Positions 39,142-49,521 of a DNA stretch of 64,000 nt are shown one piece after another (position 1 is the first letter of the stretch; the number at the start of each line of letters is the position of its first letter). Source of the DNA: Rhodospirillum sp. (GTDB lineage: Bacteria; Pseudomonadota; Alphaproteobacteria; Dongiales; Dongiaceae); the NCBI GenBank assembly GCA_013822765.1, contig PNKY01000003.1:310001-374000 (forward strand), read 5' to 3'. Below the pieces are notes generated by a model. The model was not told where the DNA came from. It saw nothing but the letters and a program-made list of their open reading frames with translations, and ran no database searches. A program made the position numbers and the translations under genes.

Positions 39142-39759
39142 ATGAGTAACGGTCAGGACAACGGCAAGCCGACAGTGCGTATTAAGAAATACGCCAACCG
39201 GCGGCTCTACAACACGGCCACCTCGTCCTACGTGACCCTGGACTACCTGTCGCAAATGGTGCGCGAGGGCCAGGACTTCACGGTCGAGGACGCCAAGACC
39301 GGGGAAGACATCACCCGCTCCGTCCTAACCCAGATCATCGTCGAAGAGGAAGGCAAGGGGCAGAACATGCTGCCCATCAACTTCCTGCGCCAGCTCATCA
39401 GCCTCTATGGCGACAACCTGCAGTTCCTGGTGCCACGCTACCTCGAACAGAGCATGGAAGCATTCTCCAAGAACCAGGAGCAGATGCGCACCTATATGCG
39501 CGAGAGCTTCGGCGGCATCTTCCCGTTCGACCGGTTCCAGGAGATGTCGAAGCAGAACATCGCCTTCTTCGAGCAGGCGATGCGCATGTGGTCGCCGTTC
39601 CGCGGCAACCAGCCGGGCGGCGACGCCGGCAATGCCGCTGCCCCTGGCGCCAAGCCAGAGGCCAAGTCCGCTGACCTGGACGACCTCAAGGCCCAGATGC
39701 AGGCGCTGCAGAAGCAGCTCGAGACCCTGGCGCAATCCAATCGTCCCAAGGACGAGTAG
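39142..39759 (+). CDS. phaR: Polyhydroxyalkanoate synthesis repressor PhaR
   Basis: This 205-residue regulator has the PHB/PHA accumulation regulator DNA-binding domain at its N-terminus (VRIKKYANRRLYNT, residues about 11-24), then the PHB_acc domain (MLPINFLRQLISLYGDNLQ) and a helical tail with a coiled coil (DDLKAQMQALQKQLETL). PhaR represses phasin and other granule genes until PHB binds it. The ATG at 39142 follows GGGGA at nine bases; the frame extension to 38989 is intergenic. It faces the phaC operon across 132 bases that hold two TGC-rich palindromes. Confidence 0.94.
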   Translation: MSNGQDNGKPTVRIKKYANRRLYNTATSSYVTLDYLSQMVREGQDFTVEDAKTGEDITRSVLTQIIVEEEGKGQNMLPINFLRQLISLYGDNLQFLVPRYLEQSMEAFSKNQEQMRTYMRESFGGIFPFDRFQEMSKQNIAFFEQAMRMWSPFRGNQPGGDAGNAAAPGAKPEAKSADLDDLKAQMQALQKQLETLAQSNRPKDE

Positions 39760-39778
39760 GCCTCCGGGCCCTCCGGCC

Positions 39779-40537
39779 ATGATCGACCTCAAGGGCAAGA
39801 CCGTGCTGGTGACCGGCGGCTCCCGCGGCATCGGCGAAGCGATCGTCCGCGCGGTGGCGGCGGCGGGCGGCGACGTCTTGCTGCACTACAGCAAGAGCCG
39901 CGCGGCGGCCGAGGCCATCCAAGCCGCCATCCGGCCCGCGACCTGCCACCTGCTCCAGGTCGACCTTGGCGAGGCGGACGCAGCGGCCGCGCTGTGGCGC
40001 GCCGCGACGGCGGCGGCGCGACGGATCGACGTCGTCGTCAACAATGCCGGCATCTTCGAGCCGGTCTCCGTCGAGGCCACCAGCGAAGCGTGGTCATCGG
40101 CCTGGGAGCGCGTCCTGCGGGTGAACCTCCATGCGCCGGCCGAACTGTGCAAGCTGGCGATCCCGCATTTCCGCGGCCATGGCGGCGGCAAGATCATCAA
40201 CATCGCCAGCCGCGCCGCGCATCGCGGCGACGCCCCGGACCAGTGGCCCTATGCGGCCTCGAAAGGCGCGCTGGTCGCGCTGACCAAGACCATCGCGCGC
40301 GGCTTCGCCAAGGACAACGTGCTGGCGTTCGCGATCGCACCGGGTTTCACCGATACGGACATGGCCTACACCGGCCTCGACGAAGACGGCATCAAGCGCA
40401 TCATCGCCGACATCCCGCTCGGCAGCATGGCGAGCCCGGCGGAATGCGGCGCGCTCGCCGCCTTCCTGTGCTCGGACCAGGTCCGGCACCTGACCGGCGC
40501 CACCTTCGACATCAACGGCGCCAGCTACGTCCGCTAG
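39779..40537 (+). CDS. SDR-family oxidoreductase
   Basis: This classical short-chain dehydrogenase of 252 residues has the NAD(P)-binding TGGSRGIGEA at about 12-21, NNAGIF, the catalytic Ser in NIASRAA and the YAASKGA Tyr/Lys pair. It starts 19 bases after phaR and is probably cotranscribed with it. The family also contains 3-oxoacyl-ACP and acetoacetyl-CoA reductases, so it could in principle supply hydroxyacyl-CoA where phaB is broken, but nothing in its sequence shows that substrate. Substrate unknown. Confidence 0.9.
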   Translation: MIDLKGKTVLVTGGSRGIGEAIVRAVAAAGGDVLLHYSKSRAAAEAIQAAIRPATCHLLQVDLGEADAAAALWRAATAAARRIDVVVNNAGIFEPVSVEATSEAWSSAWERVLRVNLHAPAELCKLAIPHFRGHGGGKIINIASRAAHRGDAPDQWPYAASKGALVALTKTIARGFAKDNVLAFAIAPGFTDTDMAYTGLDEDGIKRIIADIPLGSMASPAECGALAAFLCSDQVRHLTGATFDINGASYVR

Positions 40538-40644
40538 CAGGACGGCACGCATCTCGTCCTAGCGGAATTCAGGCGGCGTTCAGCCGCGATGGCCTGGAAT
40601 GGAGCGCCACGCCGGGGAGCGCGGCGAACTTGGCGAGGGCCACC

Positions 40645-41182
40645 ATGAATCTCAGCGAGGGCGAACGACTGATCCTTGTGATGCTGTGCGATCCACAAGG
40701 CACTCAACCTGAAAGGCGCGATTGATCCTGACGCCCTGAAACCGTTGCTTCTCAACGCCGAGAAAAACGGCACGGCGGTCAACGGCGAGGCCGGCCATCG
40801 TCCGGACCGCGCGGCGATCGCCCGCGAGGTCAGCGAAATTCTCGACATGTGGTCGGCGATCGAGCGCGGCTACAAGCACCTCTCGGTCGACGAGAAGCGC
40901 GAGGTCGAGATCGGCGCCGGCCCGCTCGGGCGCGGCATCCGCTTCTCCGGCTTCGATGCCGAGAGCGAGATCGCGTATCGCGAGGCCGCGCATATCCTGA
41001 TCGAGGAAGCCGGTCAGTTCGACCGCTTCCAGGGCCGCAGCCTGGATGCGCATATGCCGGCCCTGGCGGGCTATCGCCGCATGCTGCGGATCTATGGCAC
41101 GATGCGGCCCGTGAGCGGCGACCGCCGGCTCGACGTACAGCAGGTCATCGCGCTGGCCAACGCAGAGAAATACGCCGGATAG
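40645..41182 (+). pseudogene. YfbU-family protein, frameshifted near the N-terminus
   Basis: The frame from the ATG at 40645 reads MNLSEGERLILVMLCD and then ends at 40725 with unrelated residues. The adjacent frame from about 40694 continues as HKALNLKGAIDPDALKP and runs through DMWSAIERGY and FSGFDAESE to KYAG at 41182. Together these resemble the YfbU family (E. coli YfbU has a FLGFDAATE segment here). A two-base loss, or one extra base, near 40690-40694 explains the break. YfbU has been linked to cell death and RNA metabolism in enteric bacteria, but its activity is unclear. The lesion is real or a sequencing error. Confidence 0.75.
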
Positions 41183-41190
41183 CGGCTCGG

Positions 41191-41982
41191 CTACGGCTTG
41201 ACGGTCTGCGCCAGCGGGATCGAGACCGGCCGCTCGCGGTCCTTGTTGAGATAGCGCTCCAGCCAGTTGAGGATGCGCGTCAGGATGAAGACCAGCACGA
41301 TGTAGACGATGCCCGCGCCGATGAGGGTCTCGTAAGTCCGGAAGGACTGCTGGCGGATGAACTGCGCCATGCCCAGCACTTCGTATACCGTAACAGTCGA
41401 CGCCAACGCCGTTGCCTTCAACAGAAGGATCGCTTCCGTGCTCATGGTGGGCAGGCAGATGCGAATGGCACGCGGCAGCGTGATGCGCCGGAAGATCTTG
41501 AACTTGGACATGCCGAATGCCTTGCCCGCTTCGATTTCGCCATGCGGCACGGCGAGGATCGCGCCACGCAGGATCTCTCCGGTGTAGCCGGCCGTGTTCA
41601 AGGTAAGGGCAAAGACCGCGTAGTAGATGGCATCGCGCAGGAATGGAACCGCGCGCATCAATGGCTTGCCGAACAGCGTCGTCTCACCGAACACCTGGCC
41701 CAGGCCGTAATAGATCAGATAGATCTGCACGAGCAGCGGCGTTCCGCGCATCAGCAGGATGAAGGCGTATGAGGGCATCCAGAGAATTGGATTGCGTGAC
41801 ACCCGCGCCAACGCGACCGGAATGGCCGCCAGGTTGCCCAGAACTCCCGATACGATCAGCAGGAAGAACGTCACCGGAATCGCCTTGATCAGCGCCGGAA
41901 TGACCGTCCAAAGCAGGAAGCACCAATCGAACCCCGGGCCGGGTTCGAAGTGCAGAAAGGCATAGCAGCTCGCGATGTCCAT
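41191..41982 (-). CDS. Polar amino-acid ABC transporter permease (HisM/ArtM-like)
   Basis: This 263-residue inner-membrane permease has about five to six helices and the HisM-type loop with EAGKAFGMSKFKIFRRITLPRA (shown here only as landmarks, EAGKAFGM and ITLPRA), which contacts the ATPase. RGTPLLVQIYLIYYG is the standard permease segment. I chose the ATG at 41982 with AGGTGG five bases upstream over a GTG at 41991. It pairs with the permease at 41992-42717. No ATPase gene for this transporter is next to it, so one encoded elsewhere must be used. Confidence 0.92.
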   Translation of the reverse strand: MDIASCYAFLHFEPGPGFDWCFLLWTVIPALIKAIPVTFFLLIVSGVLGNLAAIPVALARVSRNPILWMPSYAFILLMRGTPLLVQIYLIYYGLGQVFGETTLFGKPLMRAVPFLRDAIYYAVFALTLNTAGYTGEILRGAILAVPHGEIEAGKAFGMSKFKIFRRITLPRAIRICLPTMSTEAILLLKATALASTVTVYEVLGMAQFIRQQSFRTYETLIGAGIVYIVLVFILTRILNWLERYLNKDRERPVSIPLAQTVKP

Positions 41983-41991
41983 CGTGGCCAC

Positions 41992-42717
41992 CTATGCTCG
42001 CCGCACGCCGCGACTGGCACGGCGTTCGATCTGCTGCAATACGACCATGGAAACGATCGTGATCGTCAGGAAGCACAGGGCGCCGACCGAATAGAAGAAG
42101 ATGTATTCCTTGGTCTGCGACGCTGCGCTCTTGGCAGCGAACAGAAGCTCGAACGCGCCGATGGCGCTCACCAACGCGCTATCCTTGGTGATGTTCAGCC
42201 ACTGATTGCCCATGCCGGGAATGGCATAGCGGATCATCTGCGGAAACACGATGCGTCGGAAGCGCATCGGCGCATGCATGCCGTAGGCGCGAGCGGCCTC
42301 GATCTGGCCCTTTGGGATCGCCTGGATCGCGCCACGCAGGATGTCGGTTAGGTACGCCCCATAGATGAAGCCAAGGGCCGCGACGGCGGCGGCGAATGGC
42401 GAGATGTCGATACCGCGCTCCGTAATGCCGATCGCGATCAGGGCCGCGTTCAGAGCGCTCGAGCCCATGTAATAGATCATCAGGATCAGCAGCAGCTCCG
42501 GGATGGCCCGGACCAGCGTGGTGTAGAGATCTCCGACGCGATAGAGCGCCTTGCTGCCATGGAGCTTCGCGCCCGCTCCCAGCAATCCCAGGATGAAGGC
42601 CAGGATGTAACCGCAAACGGAAATCTGGAGCGTGAACAGAACGCCACGCAGGAACTCATCGCCATAGCCGTTGTCGCCATAGGCCATGAGCGACCACAAA
42701 GACGGCTGTGGATCCAT
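41992..42717 (-). CDS. Polar amino-acid ABC transporter permease (HisQ/ArtQ-like)
   Basis: This 241-residue permease has about five helices, the TLVRAIPELLLILMIYY segment and an EAARAYGMHAPMRFRR coupling loop. It is the first of two permease genes following the binding protein at 42861-43646, as in histidine/arginine/octopine transporters. A terminator-like hairpin in the gap between the binding protein and this gene probably lowers permease expression relative to the binding protein. Confidence 0.93.
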   Translation of the reverse strand: MDPQPSLWSLMAYGDNGYGDEFLRGVLFTLQISVCGYILAFILGLLGAGAKLHGSKALYRVGDLYTTLVRAIPELLLILMIYYMGSSALNAALIAIGITERGIDISPFAAAVAALGFIYGAYLTDILRGAIQAIPKGQIEAARAYGMHAPMRFRRIVFPQMIRYAIPGMGNQWLNITKDSALVSAIGAFELLFAAKSAASQTKEYIFFYSVGALCFLTITIVSMVVLQQIERRASRGVRRA

Positions 42718-42800
42718 GCTTCCCCCACCCTTCCCTATGCGGAGCCGGGCGATCCTTCAGTACGTGCCGCCCGTTCTCCTGCTTGCGACTCTAGCACACC

Positions 42801-42838
42801 AAAAACAAAACGCCGCCCGGATTTTCGGCCGGGCGGCG
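42801..42838 (-). terminator. Hairpin with T-tract between binding protein and permeases
   Basis: A 10-bp GC stem (CGCCGCCCGG / CCGGGCGGCG) with an eight-base loop is followed on the minus strand by TTTTGTTTTT. It lies just after the binding-protein stop and before the two permease genes. It reads as a (partial) intrinsic terminator that ends most binding-protein transcripts and lets a fraction continue into the permeases. Confidence 0.8.
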
Positions 42839-42860
42839 CTCCTGAACTATTCAGCCAGTC

Positions 42861-43646
42861 TCAGCTCTGCGGCTTCTGGATCTGCTCGGCGAGGCCCGGA
42901 TACTTGGCCAGGAACTCGTCGTACTTGCCGCTCTTCACCACGTTGGCGATGCCGGCATTCAGCTTGGCCTTCAGCTCGGTGTCGTCCTTGCGGACGCCGC
43001 CGCCGACCCCGTTGCCGAAGATCGGATCCAGCGGCCAGGTCGCCTTGGTCGTGAAGTCCGGGTTGGACTGCAGGAACGGCGCCAGCGAGGTTGAGGATTC
43101 CGACACGTAGTCGACGCGGCCGGCCTTCAGGTCGGCGAGCGCGTTGTCCAGCGTGTCATAGAGCTTCACCTCGGCCGAGTTGCCGAAATACTTCTGGATG
43201 AAGTTGGCGTGGATGGTCGAGGTCTGCACGCCGATGATCTTGCCCTTCAGGCTGTCGGGATTGCCGGCGTCCGGCTGCGCGTCATCCGACTTGGCGCCGA
43301 TCAGGGTGTTCGACGAGTCATAGTACATGTCGGTGAAGTCGATGACCTGCTTGCGCTCGTCAGTGATCGACATCGACGACCAGATGACGTCGATCTTTTT
43401 CTCCTGCAGCGCCGGGATGATGCCATCCCAGGCAACCTCGACCAGCTGGCAGTTCAGCTTCTGGTCCTCGCAGACGGCCTTGTAGAGATCCATCTCGAAG
43501 CCAACCCACTCGCCAGCGGTGTTCTTCTCCGAGAACGGCGGATACGGCTCTGCCGCAACGCCGATCTTCACGTCCTGTGCTTGGGCCGTCATCGCCGAAA
43601 ACGCGAGCACCGCGCCGGCGACGAGACCACCGATAAGCTTCTTCAT
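42861..43646 (-). CDS. Family 3 polar amino-acid binding protein
   Basis: This 261-residue exported protein has a signal peptide (KK near the start, hydrophobic core, AQA cut at about residues 21-23). The mature part has the family 3 fold, with AAEPYPPFSEKNTAGEWVGFE, WDGIIPALQEKKID and ITDERKQVIDFTDMYY. It binds an amino acid such as arginine, lysine, histidine, an opine or a related compound. It starts the three-gene transporter cluster on this strand and is likely transcribed at a higher level than the permeases because of the downstream hairpin. Confidence 0.93.
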   Translation of the reverse strand: MKKLIGGLVAGAVLAFSAMTAQAQDVKIGVAAEPYPPFSEKNTAGEWVGFEMDLYKAVCEDQKLNCQLVEVAWDGIIPALQEKKIDVIWSSMSITDERKQVIDFTDMYYDSSNTLIGAKSDDAQPDAGNPDSLKGKIIGVQTSTIHANFIQKYFGNSAEVKLYDTLDNALADLKAGRVDYVSESSTSLAPFLQSNPDFTTKATWPLDPIFGNGVGGGVRKDDTELKAKLNAGIANVVKSGKYDEFLAKYPGLAEQIQKPQS

Positions 43647-43848
43647 GTCCTAAGTCCCTTGATGTGTGACGGCCGATCCGGCCTATGCCTCCCGGGCCAA
43701 TCTTTTGGTTGGCCGATGGGAAGGCCCGCCCCGATCAGCTCAGCCAAAACCCTAGCATAAGAAAAATCAGGCTGGGTAGCGGGATTCACCGCCCGTACGC
43801 CGCAAATTCCTGTGATGTTCCCGAATTGTCCAGGCGCTCAGGTGGCGA

Positions 43849-45009
43849 TCAGGCCTTGCCTAGGAACGCCTGCAACCGGTCCATCGCCTCGTCGAGGCGG
43901 TCCTCGCCCTGGGCGTAGCACAGGCGCAGATACTGCTCGCCGCCGGCGCCGAAAGCGGTGCCGGGGGCGAGGCCGATGCGCGCCTCCCGCACCAGGCGTT
44001 TGCAGAATTCCACCGGGTCGCCCATCTCCTCGACCTTCAGCATCAGATAGAACGAGGCGTCCGCCGGGATGACAGAGACCCGGTTCATGCTGTTGAGGCG
44101 GGCGAGCACCAGGTCGCGGCCGCGCTTGCAGCGCTCCACCATCCATTTGACCCACGGCTCGCCCTCGCGGATCGCCGCGATGCAGCCGTGCTGCAGGAAG
44201 CTCTGCCCACCCGAGGTATTGAACTCGATCAGCCGGTCCAGCTGGTCGGTCAGGCCTTGCGGCAGGATGATCCAGCCGACGCGCCAGCCGGTCATCGCCC
44301 AGGTCTTGGAAAAGCTGTTGACGATGAACAAGGGATCGCCGGGCTCGGCGATCTCCAGGAACGAGGGCGCCACCGGGCGATTGTAGATCAGGCGGTTGTA
44401 GACCTCGTCGGAGATCAGCGCGATGCCGCGCTGCCTGGCGAACGCGAGGACGGCGCGGCGCTGCCCCTCCGGCATGACCCAGCCGGTCGGGTTGCCGGGC
44501 GAGGCGAGATAGATGGCGCGGGTGCGCTCATCGCACGCCGCGAACAGCCGACCGATGTCGAGCTCCCAGCCATGGTCGGTGCCGGTCATCGGCACGTGGC
44601 GCGCGACGCCGCCCTGGATCTGGATCGCGGCGAAGATGTTCGGCCAGACCGGGGTCACGCACACGACGTTGTCGCCGGCGGACACCAAGGTCTGCACGAT
44701 CAGCATCATGGCGTTCATGCCACTGCTGGTGACCGCGATGCGCGAGTCCGCGATCTCCACGCCATAGAGGTCGCGGTGATAATCGATCAGCGCCGCGCGC
44801 AGCTCCGGGATGCCGCGCTTGTGGGTATAGAAGGTGTCGCCCGACGCCATCGCCTGCGCGGCGGCGTCGCAGATGAAGCGCGGCGTCGGCAGATCGCCCT
44901 GCCCGACCCACATGCCGATGACGTCGGGGATGTCGAAGCCCATGCGCCAGACTTCGACGATCTTGGACTCTTCCAGCTCAGCGATGTCGGGCCGGATGTT
45001 CAGGCTCAT
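43849..45009 (-). CDS. Class I/II PLP aminotransferase
   Basis: This 386-residue aminotransferase has ITSSGMNAMM-type cofactor contacts (here VTSSGMNAMML), YLASPGNPTGW, ISDEVYNRLIY and the PLP lysine in FSKTWAMTGWRVGW. It resembles the AspC/AlaT-like 1-beta subgroup. The GWRVGW and NPTGW forms are common in aspartate/aromatic or pyridoxal-dependent exporters' neighbours. It lies 8 bases after an EamA exporter gene on the same strand, so it may make or consume an amino acid that the exporter moves. The substrate cannot be assigned. Confidence 0.9.
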   Translation of the reverse strand: MSLNIRPDIAELEESKIVEVWRMGFDIPDVIGMWVGQGDLPTPRFICDAAAQAMASGDTFYTHKRGIPELRAALIDYHRDLYGVEIADSRIAVTSSGMNAMMLIVQTLVSAGDNVVCVTPVWPNIFAAIQIQGGVARHVPMTGTDHGWELDIGRLFAACDERTRAIYLASPGNPTGWVMPEGQRRAVLAFARQRGIALISDEVYNRLIYNRPVAPSFLEIAEPGDPLFIVNSFSKTWAMTGWRVGWIILPQGLTDQLDRLIEFNTSGGQSFLQHGCIAAIREGEPWVKWMVERCKRGRDLVLARLNSMNRVSVIPADASFYLMLKVEEMGDPVEFCKRLVREARIGLAPGTAFGAGGEQYLRLCYAQGEDRLDEAMDRLQAFLGKA

Positions 45010-45017
45010 TCAAGACC

Positions 45018-45911
45018 TCATTCTGCGGCCGCGGCGGTTGCGCGCGGAGCGCGGCGCAAGGCGAACACGTTGCCGATCAGGATCAGCGCGACGCCGAGGA
45101 TCGCCTCGGGCTGCGGACGGTAGTCCTCGAACCAGGCGCTCAAGGCCAGCGCCAGGATCGGAAACAGCACCGACGAATAGGCGGCGCGCGCGGCGCCGAT
45201 GCGGCGCGCCAATGTGAGGAACGCGCCGAACCCGATCACCGTCGCGAACAACGCGAGGAACAGCAGCGAGATGGTGTAGCTCGGCGCCGGATTGTAGGCG
45301 AGCGGCGCGCCATGCAGCATTGCGAAGGCAAAGGACGCCGCTGCGCCGATGGTCATGCTGATGGTATTGGATTCGACCACGCCCACACCGCGCTTGCCGA
45401 GCCCGATGGACGCCATGTTGCCGAACGAGGCGCTGAGCGTGCCGAGCAGCGACAGGCCGAGCCCGGTCAGGATGCGATGATTGATCTCGTGCCCGACGAT
45501 GTCCGACCAGAAGGTCAGCGCGAGCCCGACCAGCCCGAAAGCAGCGGCGATCGCGACGCGGCCCTCGATCTTCTGCCCGAACAAGATCGCGCCATTCACC
45601 ATGTTGAGCACGGTGATCATGGAAAACACCACCGCGAGCAGACCGGTCGTCATGTAGGCGGCGGCGTAATAGAACAGGATGTAGTTGGTGCAGAACAGGA
45701 ACAGGCCAAGCAACGTCATCAGGCCGTAGTCGCGGCCGCGGAAGACCAGCTTGCGCCGGGTCGCGATACAGAACGCGATCATGATCGCCGCCGCCATAAC
45801 AAAGCGATACGCGATCGACAGCTCCGGCGCCACACCCACCTGATAGAGCATGGCGTGCCAGGACAGGCCCCAGACGACGACGGTGATGGTGTAAAGACCC
45901 CAGGTCGGCAT
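45018..45911 (-). CDS. EamA/DMT-superfamily exporter
   Basis: This membrane protein of about 297 residues has ten hydrophobic helices in two EamA repeats (WGLSWHAMLYQVG near the start; PILALALSAWFEDYRPQPEAILG near the end as landmarks). I use the ATG at 45911, since the longer frame to 45947 begins in low-similarity Arg/Pro sequence. It is followed after 8 bases by an aminotransferase gene. A metabolite exporter is likely; the substrate is unknown. Confidence 0.87.
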   Translation of the reverse strand: MPTWGLYTITVVVWGLSWHAMLYQVGVAPELSIAYRFVMAAAIMIAFCIATRRKLVFRGRDYGLMTLLGLFLFCTNYILFYYAAAYMTTGLLAVVFSMITVLNMVNGAILFGQKIEGRVAIAAAFGLVGLALTFWSDIVGHEINHRILTGLGLSLLGTLSASFGNMASIGLGKRGVGVVESNTISMTIGAAASFAFAMLHGAPLAYNPAPSYTISLLFLALFATVIGFGAFLTLARRIGAARAAYSSVLFPILALALSAWFEDYRPQPEAILGVALILIGNVFALRRAPRATAAAAE

Positions 45912-45984
45912 GCGCGGGAAGCTATCGGGCCGGCCCGCACGGCACAATCCGAATCAAGCGCATGGCGGGCATGCGCCTTTTTAA

Positions 45985-46084
45985 CCGTCATCACCGGGCC
46001 GATGCGAAGCATCGTGACCCGGTGATCCAAATTTCCTGCCGAATGCGATGGACTTGGATTGCCGGGTCAGGCCCGGCAATGACG
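45985..46084. repeat. Dispersed double-palindrome element, copy 2
   Basis: This copy begins with CCGTCA and ends with TGACG. The first arm is ATCACCGGG...CCCGGTGAT with an inner GATGC-GAA-GCATC hairpin. The second is ATTGCCGGG-TCAGG-CCCGGCAAT. It fills most of the gap between the EamA and aminotransferase genes. It is related to the elements at 16403, 47357 and 53295. Confidence 0.75.
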
Positions 46085-46130
46085 TGAGAGAGGGGGAGTG
46101 CGGGAAGGCGCCCCTGATTGTCTCGCTACA

Positions 46131-47330
46131 TTATCCGCGATCCGCCGCGTCCGCCGCCAGCCGCGCGGCGATCTCGGGCATCAGCGAGGCCTCCACATTG
46201 GCGAAGGCGACACGCAGGTAGTCGTCCTGGTTAGGACCGAAGACGCTGCCCGGCAATGCCAGCAGGTTCTGCCGGTCGACCAGGCGGCGCGCCACCTCCG
46301 CTGCCTTGCGGCCGCGATGCGGGTGCTTCACGTAGGCGAAATAAGCGCCGGCCGAGATCAGCTCGTATCCGAGGTCGTTGCGCGCGAACGCCTTGAGCAA
46401 AGCCGCGCGCCGGTCGCGCATCATGTGCGTATTGGACTGGCGCCAGTCCGCGAGATGGCCAAGACCGAAATGCGCCGCCTCCTGCCCGATGCGCGGCGCG
46501 CAGATCGCGATGCAATCCATCGCCTTGGCCGCGTGATCGATGAACCCGCTGCCGGCGACGATGGCGCCGACGCGGTAGCCGGTCAGCGCGAAAACCTTGG
46601 AGAAGCTGTAGAGGTGGATCAGCGTGCGCGGCCAGTCGGCATCGCAGAACAGATCGTGCGGCGCACCATCGGTCGGCAGGAAATCGCGATAGGTCTCGTC
46701 CAGCACCAGCGCGATGCCGCGCTCGCGCGCCAGCGCGAGGAACGCACGCAGCGTCTCCGGCTTGTAGACCGCGCCGGTCGGGTTGTTGGGCGAGACGAGG
46801 ACGATGGCCTTGGTCTTGGGTCCGATGGCGCGCGCCGCTTCCGCGAGGTCGGGCTCGCCGCCGGCTTCCGGACGGAACGACAGCGGCACCAGGCGGATGC
46901 CCAGCATCTGCAGCCACATCTCGTAATTGAAGTAGTAGGGCGCAGGCATGACGATCTCTTCGCCGGCCTGGGCCAGGCTCATCATGGCGAGGCAGAAGGC
47001 CTGGTTGCAGCCGGCGGTGATCATCACCTGCGCCGGTTCAATCGTGCTGCCGTAGAAGCGCGTCATGTCTTCGGCCAACGACGCGCGCAACTTGGGCAGG
47101 CCGCAGATGTCGGTGTAGCGCGACGACGCCGGCTCCGAGACGATGCGCGCCAGATGATCGGTCAGCGCCGCCGGCGGCGGATAGCCGGGCACCGCCTGGC
47201 ACACGTCGATCAGCGGCTTGTCCTTCGGGAACGTGCGGCCGGCGATCCAGCCTTGCGCCTCGGCGATCGCCGGCTCGGCGACACCGGCGAGCAGCGTGTT
47301 GACGCGGTAGTTGGGTGTGGTGGTCGTCAT
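46131..47330 (-). CDS. Class I/II PLP aminotransferase
   Basis: This 399-residue fold-type I aminotransferase shows ITAGCNQAFCLAM (cofactor loop), LVSPNNPTGAVY, LDETYRDF and the PLP lysine in YSFSKVFALTGYRVG. It differs clearly from the aminotransferase at 43849 and looks like the aspartate/aromatic or kynurenine-type group. The gene lies between two palindromic repeat elements and is probably transcribed alone. The substrate cannot be assigned; acting on a 2-oxo acid from leucine or aromatic catabolism is possible. Confidence 0.9.
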   Translation of the reverse strand: MTTTTPNYRVNTLLAGVAEPAIAEAQGWIAGRTFPKDKPLIDVCQAVPGYPPPAALTDHLARIVSEPASSRYTDICGLPKLRASLAEDMTRFYGSTIEPAQVMITAGCNQAFCLAMMSLAQAGEEIVMPAPYYFNYEMWLQMLGIRLVPLSFRPEAGGEPDLAEAARAIGPKTKAIVLVSPNNPTGAVYKPETLRAFLALARERGIALVLDETYRDFLPTDGAPHDLFCDADWPRTLIHLYSFSKVFALTGYRVGAIVAGSGFIDHAAKAMDCIAICAPRIGQEAAHFGLGHLADWRQSNTHMMRDRRAALLKAFARNDLGYELISAGAYFAYVKHPHRGRKAAEVARRLVDRQNLLALPGSVFGPNQDDYLRVAFANVEASLMPEIAARLAADAADRG

Positions 47331-47356
47331 GTCGCTTGCTCGTGCCTCTTCTCAAA

Positions 47357-47441
47357 CCGTCATCCCGGCCTTGAGCCGGGATCCATCGTGGAACCGCAGG
47401 TGCGGCGGAAAAGTGGACCCCGGCTCAAGGCCGGGGTGACG
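47357..47441. repeat. Dispersed double-palindrome element, copy 3
   Basis: CCGTCA at 47357 and TGACG ending at 47441 enclose ATCCCGGC-CTTGA-GCCGGGAT and ACCCCGGC-TCAAG-GCCGGGGT. A GCGGCGG stretch lies between the arms. It is closely similar to the copy at 53295 and lies between an aminotransferase and acetoacetyl-CoA synthetase. Confidence 0.8.
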
Positions 47442-47470
47442 AAGGAGTGGTGCGCAAGGTCGAGTGTCCG

Positions 47471-49429
<1,959 letters not shown>

Positions 49430-49521
49430 GAACGAGACTTCCTCCCTCTGCGCCGCCCCTTGCGCTTGCCGCATGACCACAATTCCGGCTCGGCAATGGC
49501 GGCGACGCACCTTTCTCTCTA

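Noticed and set aside
39407..39778. Upstream extension of the SDR frame into phaR
   Set aside because: Wrong frame of phaR; the ATG at 39779 directly precedes the NAD-binding motif.
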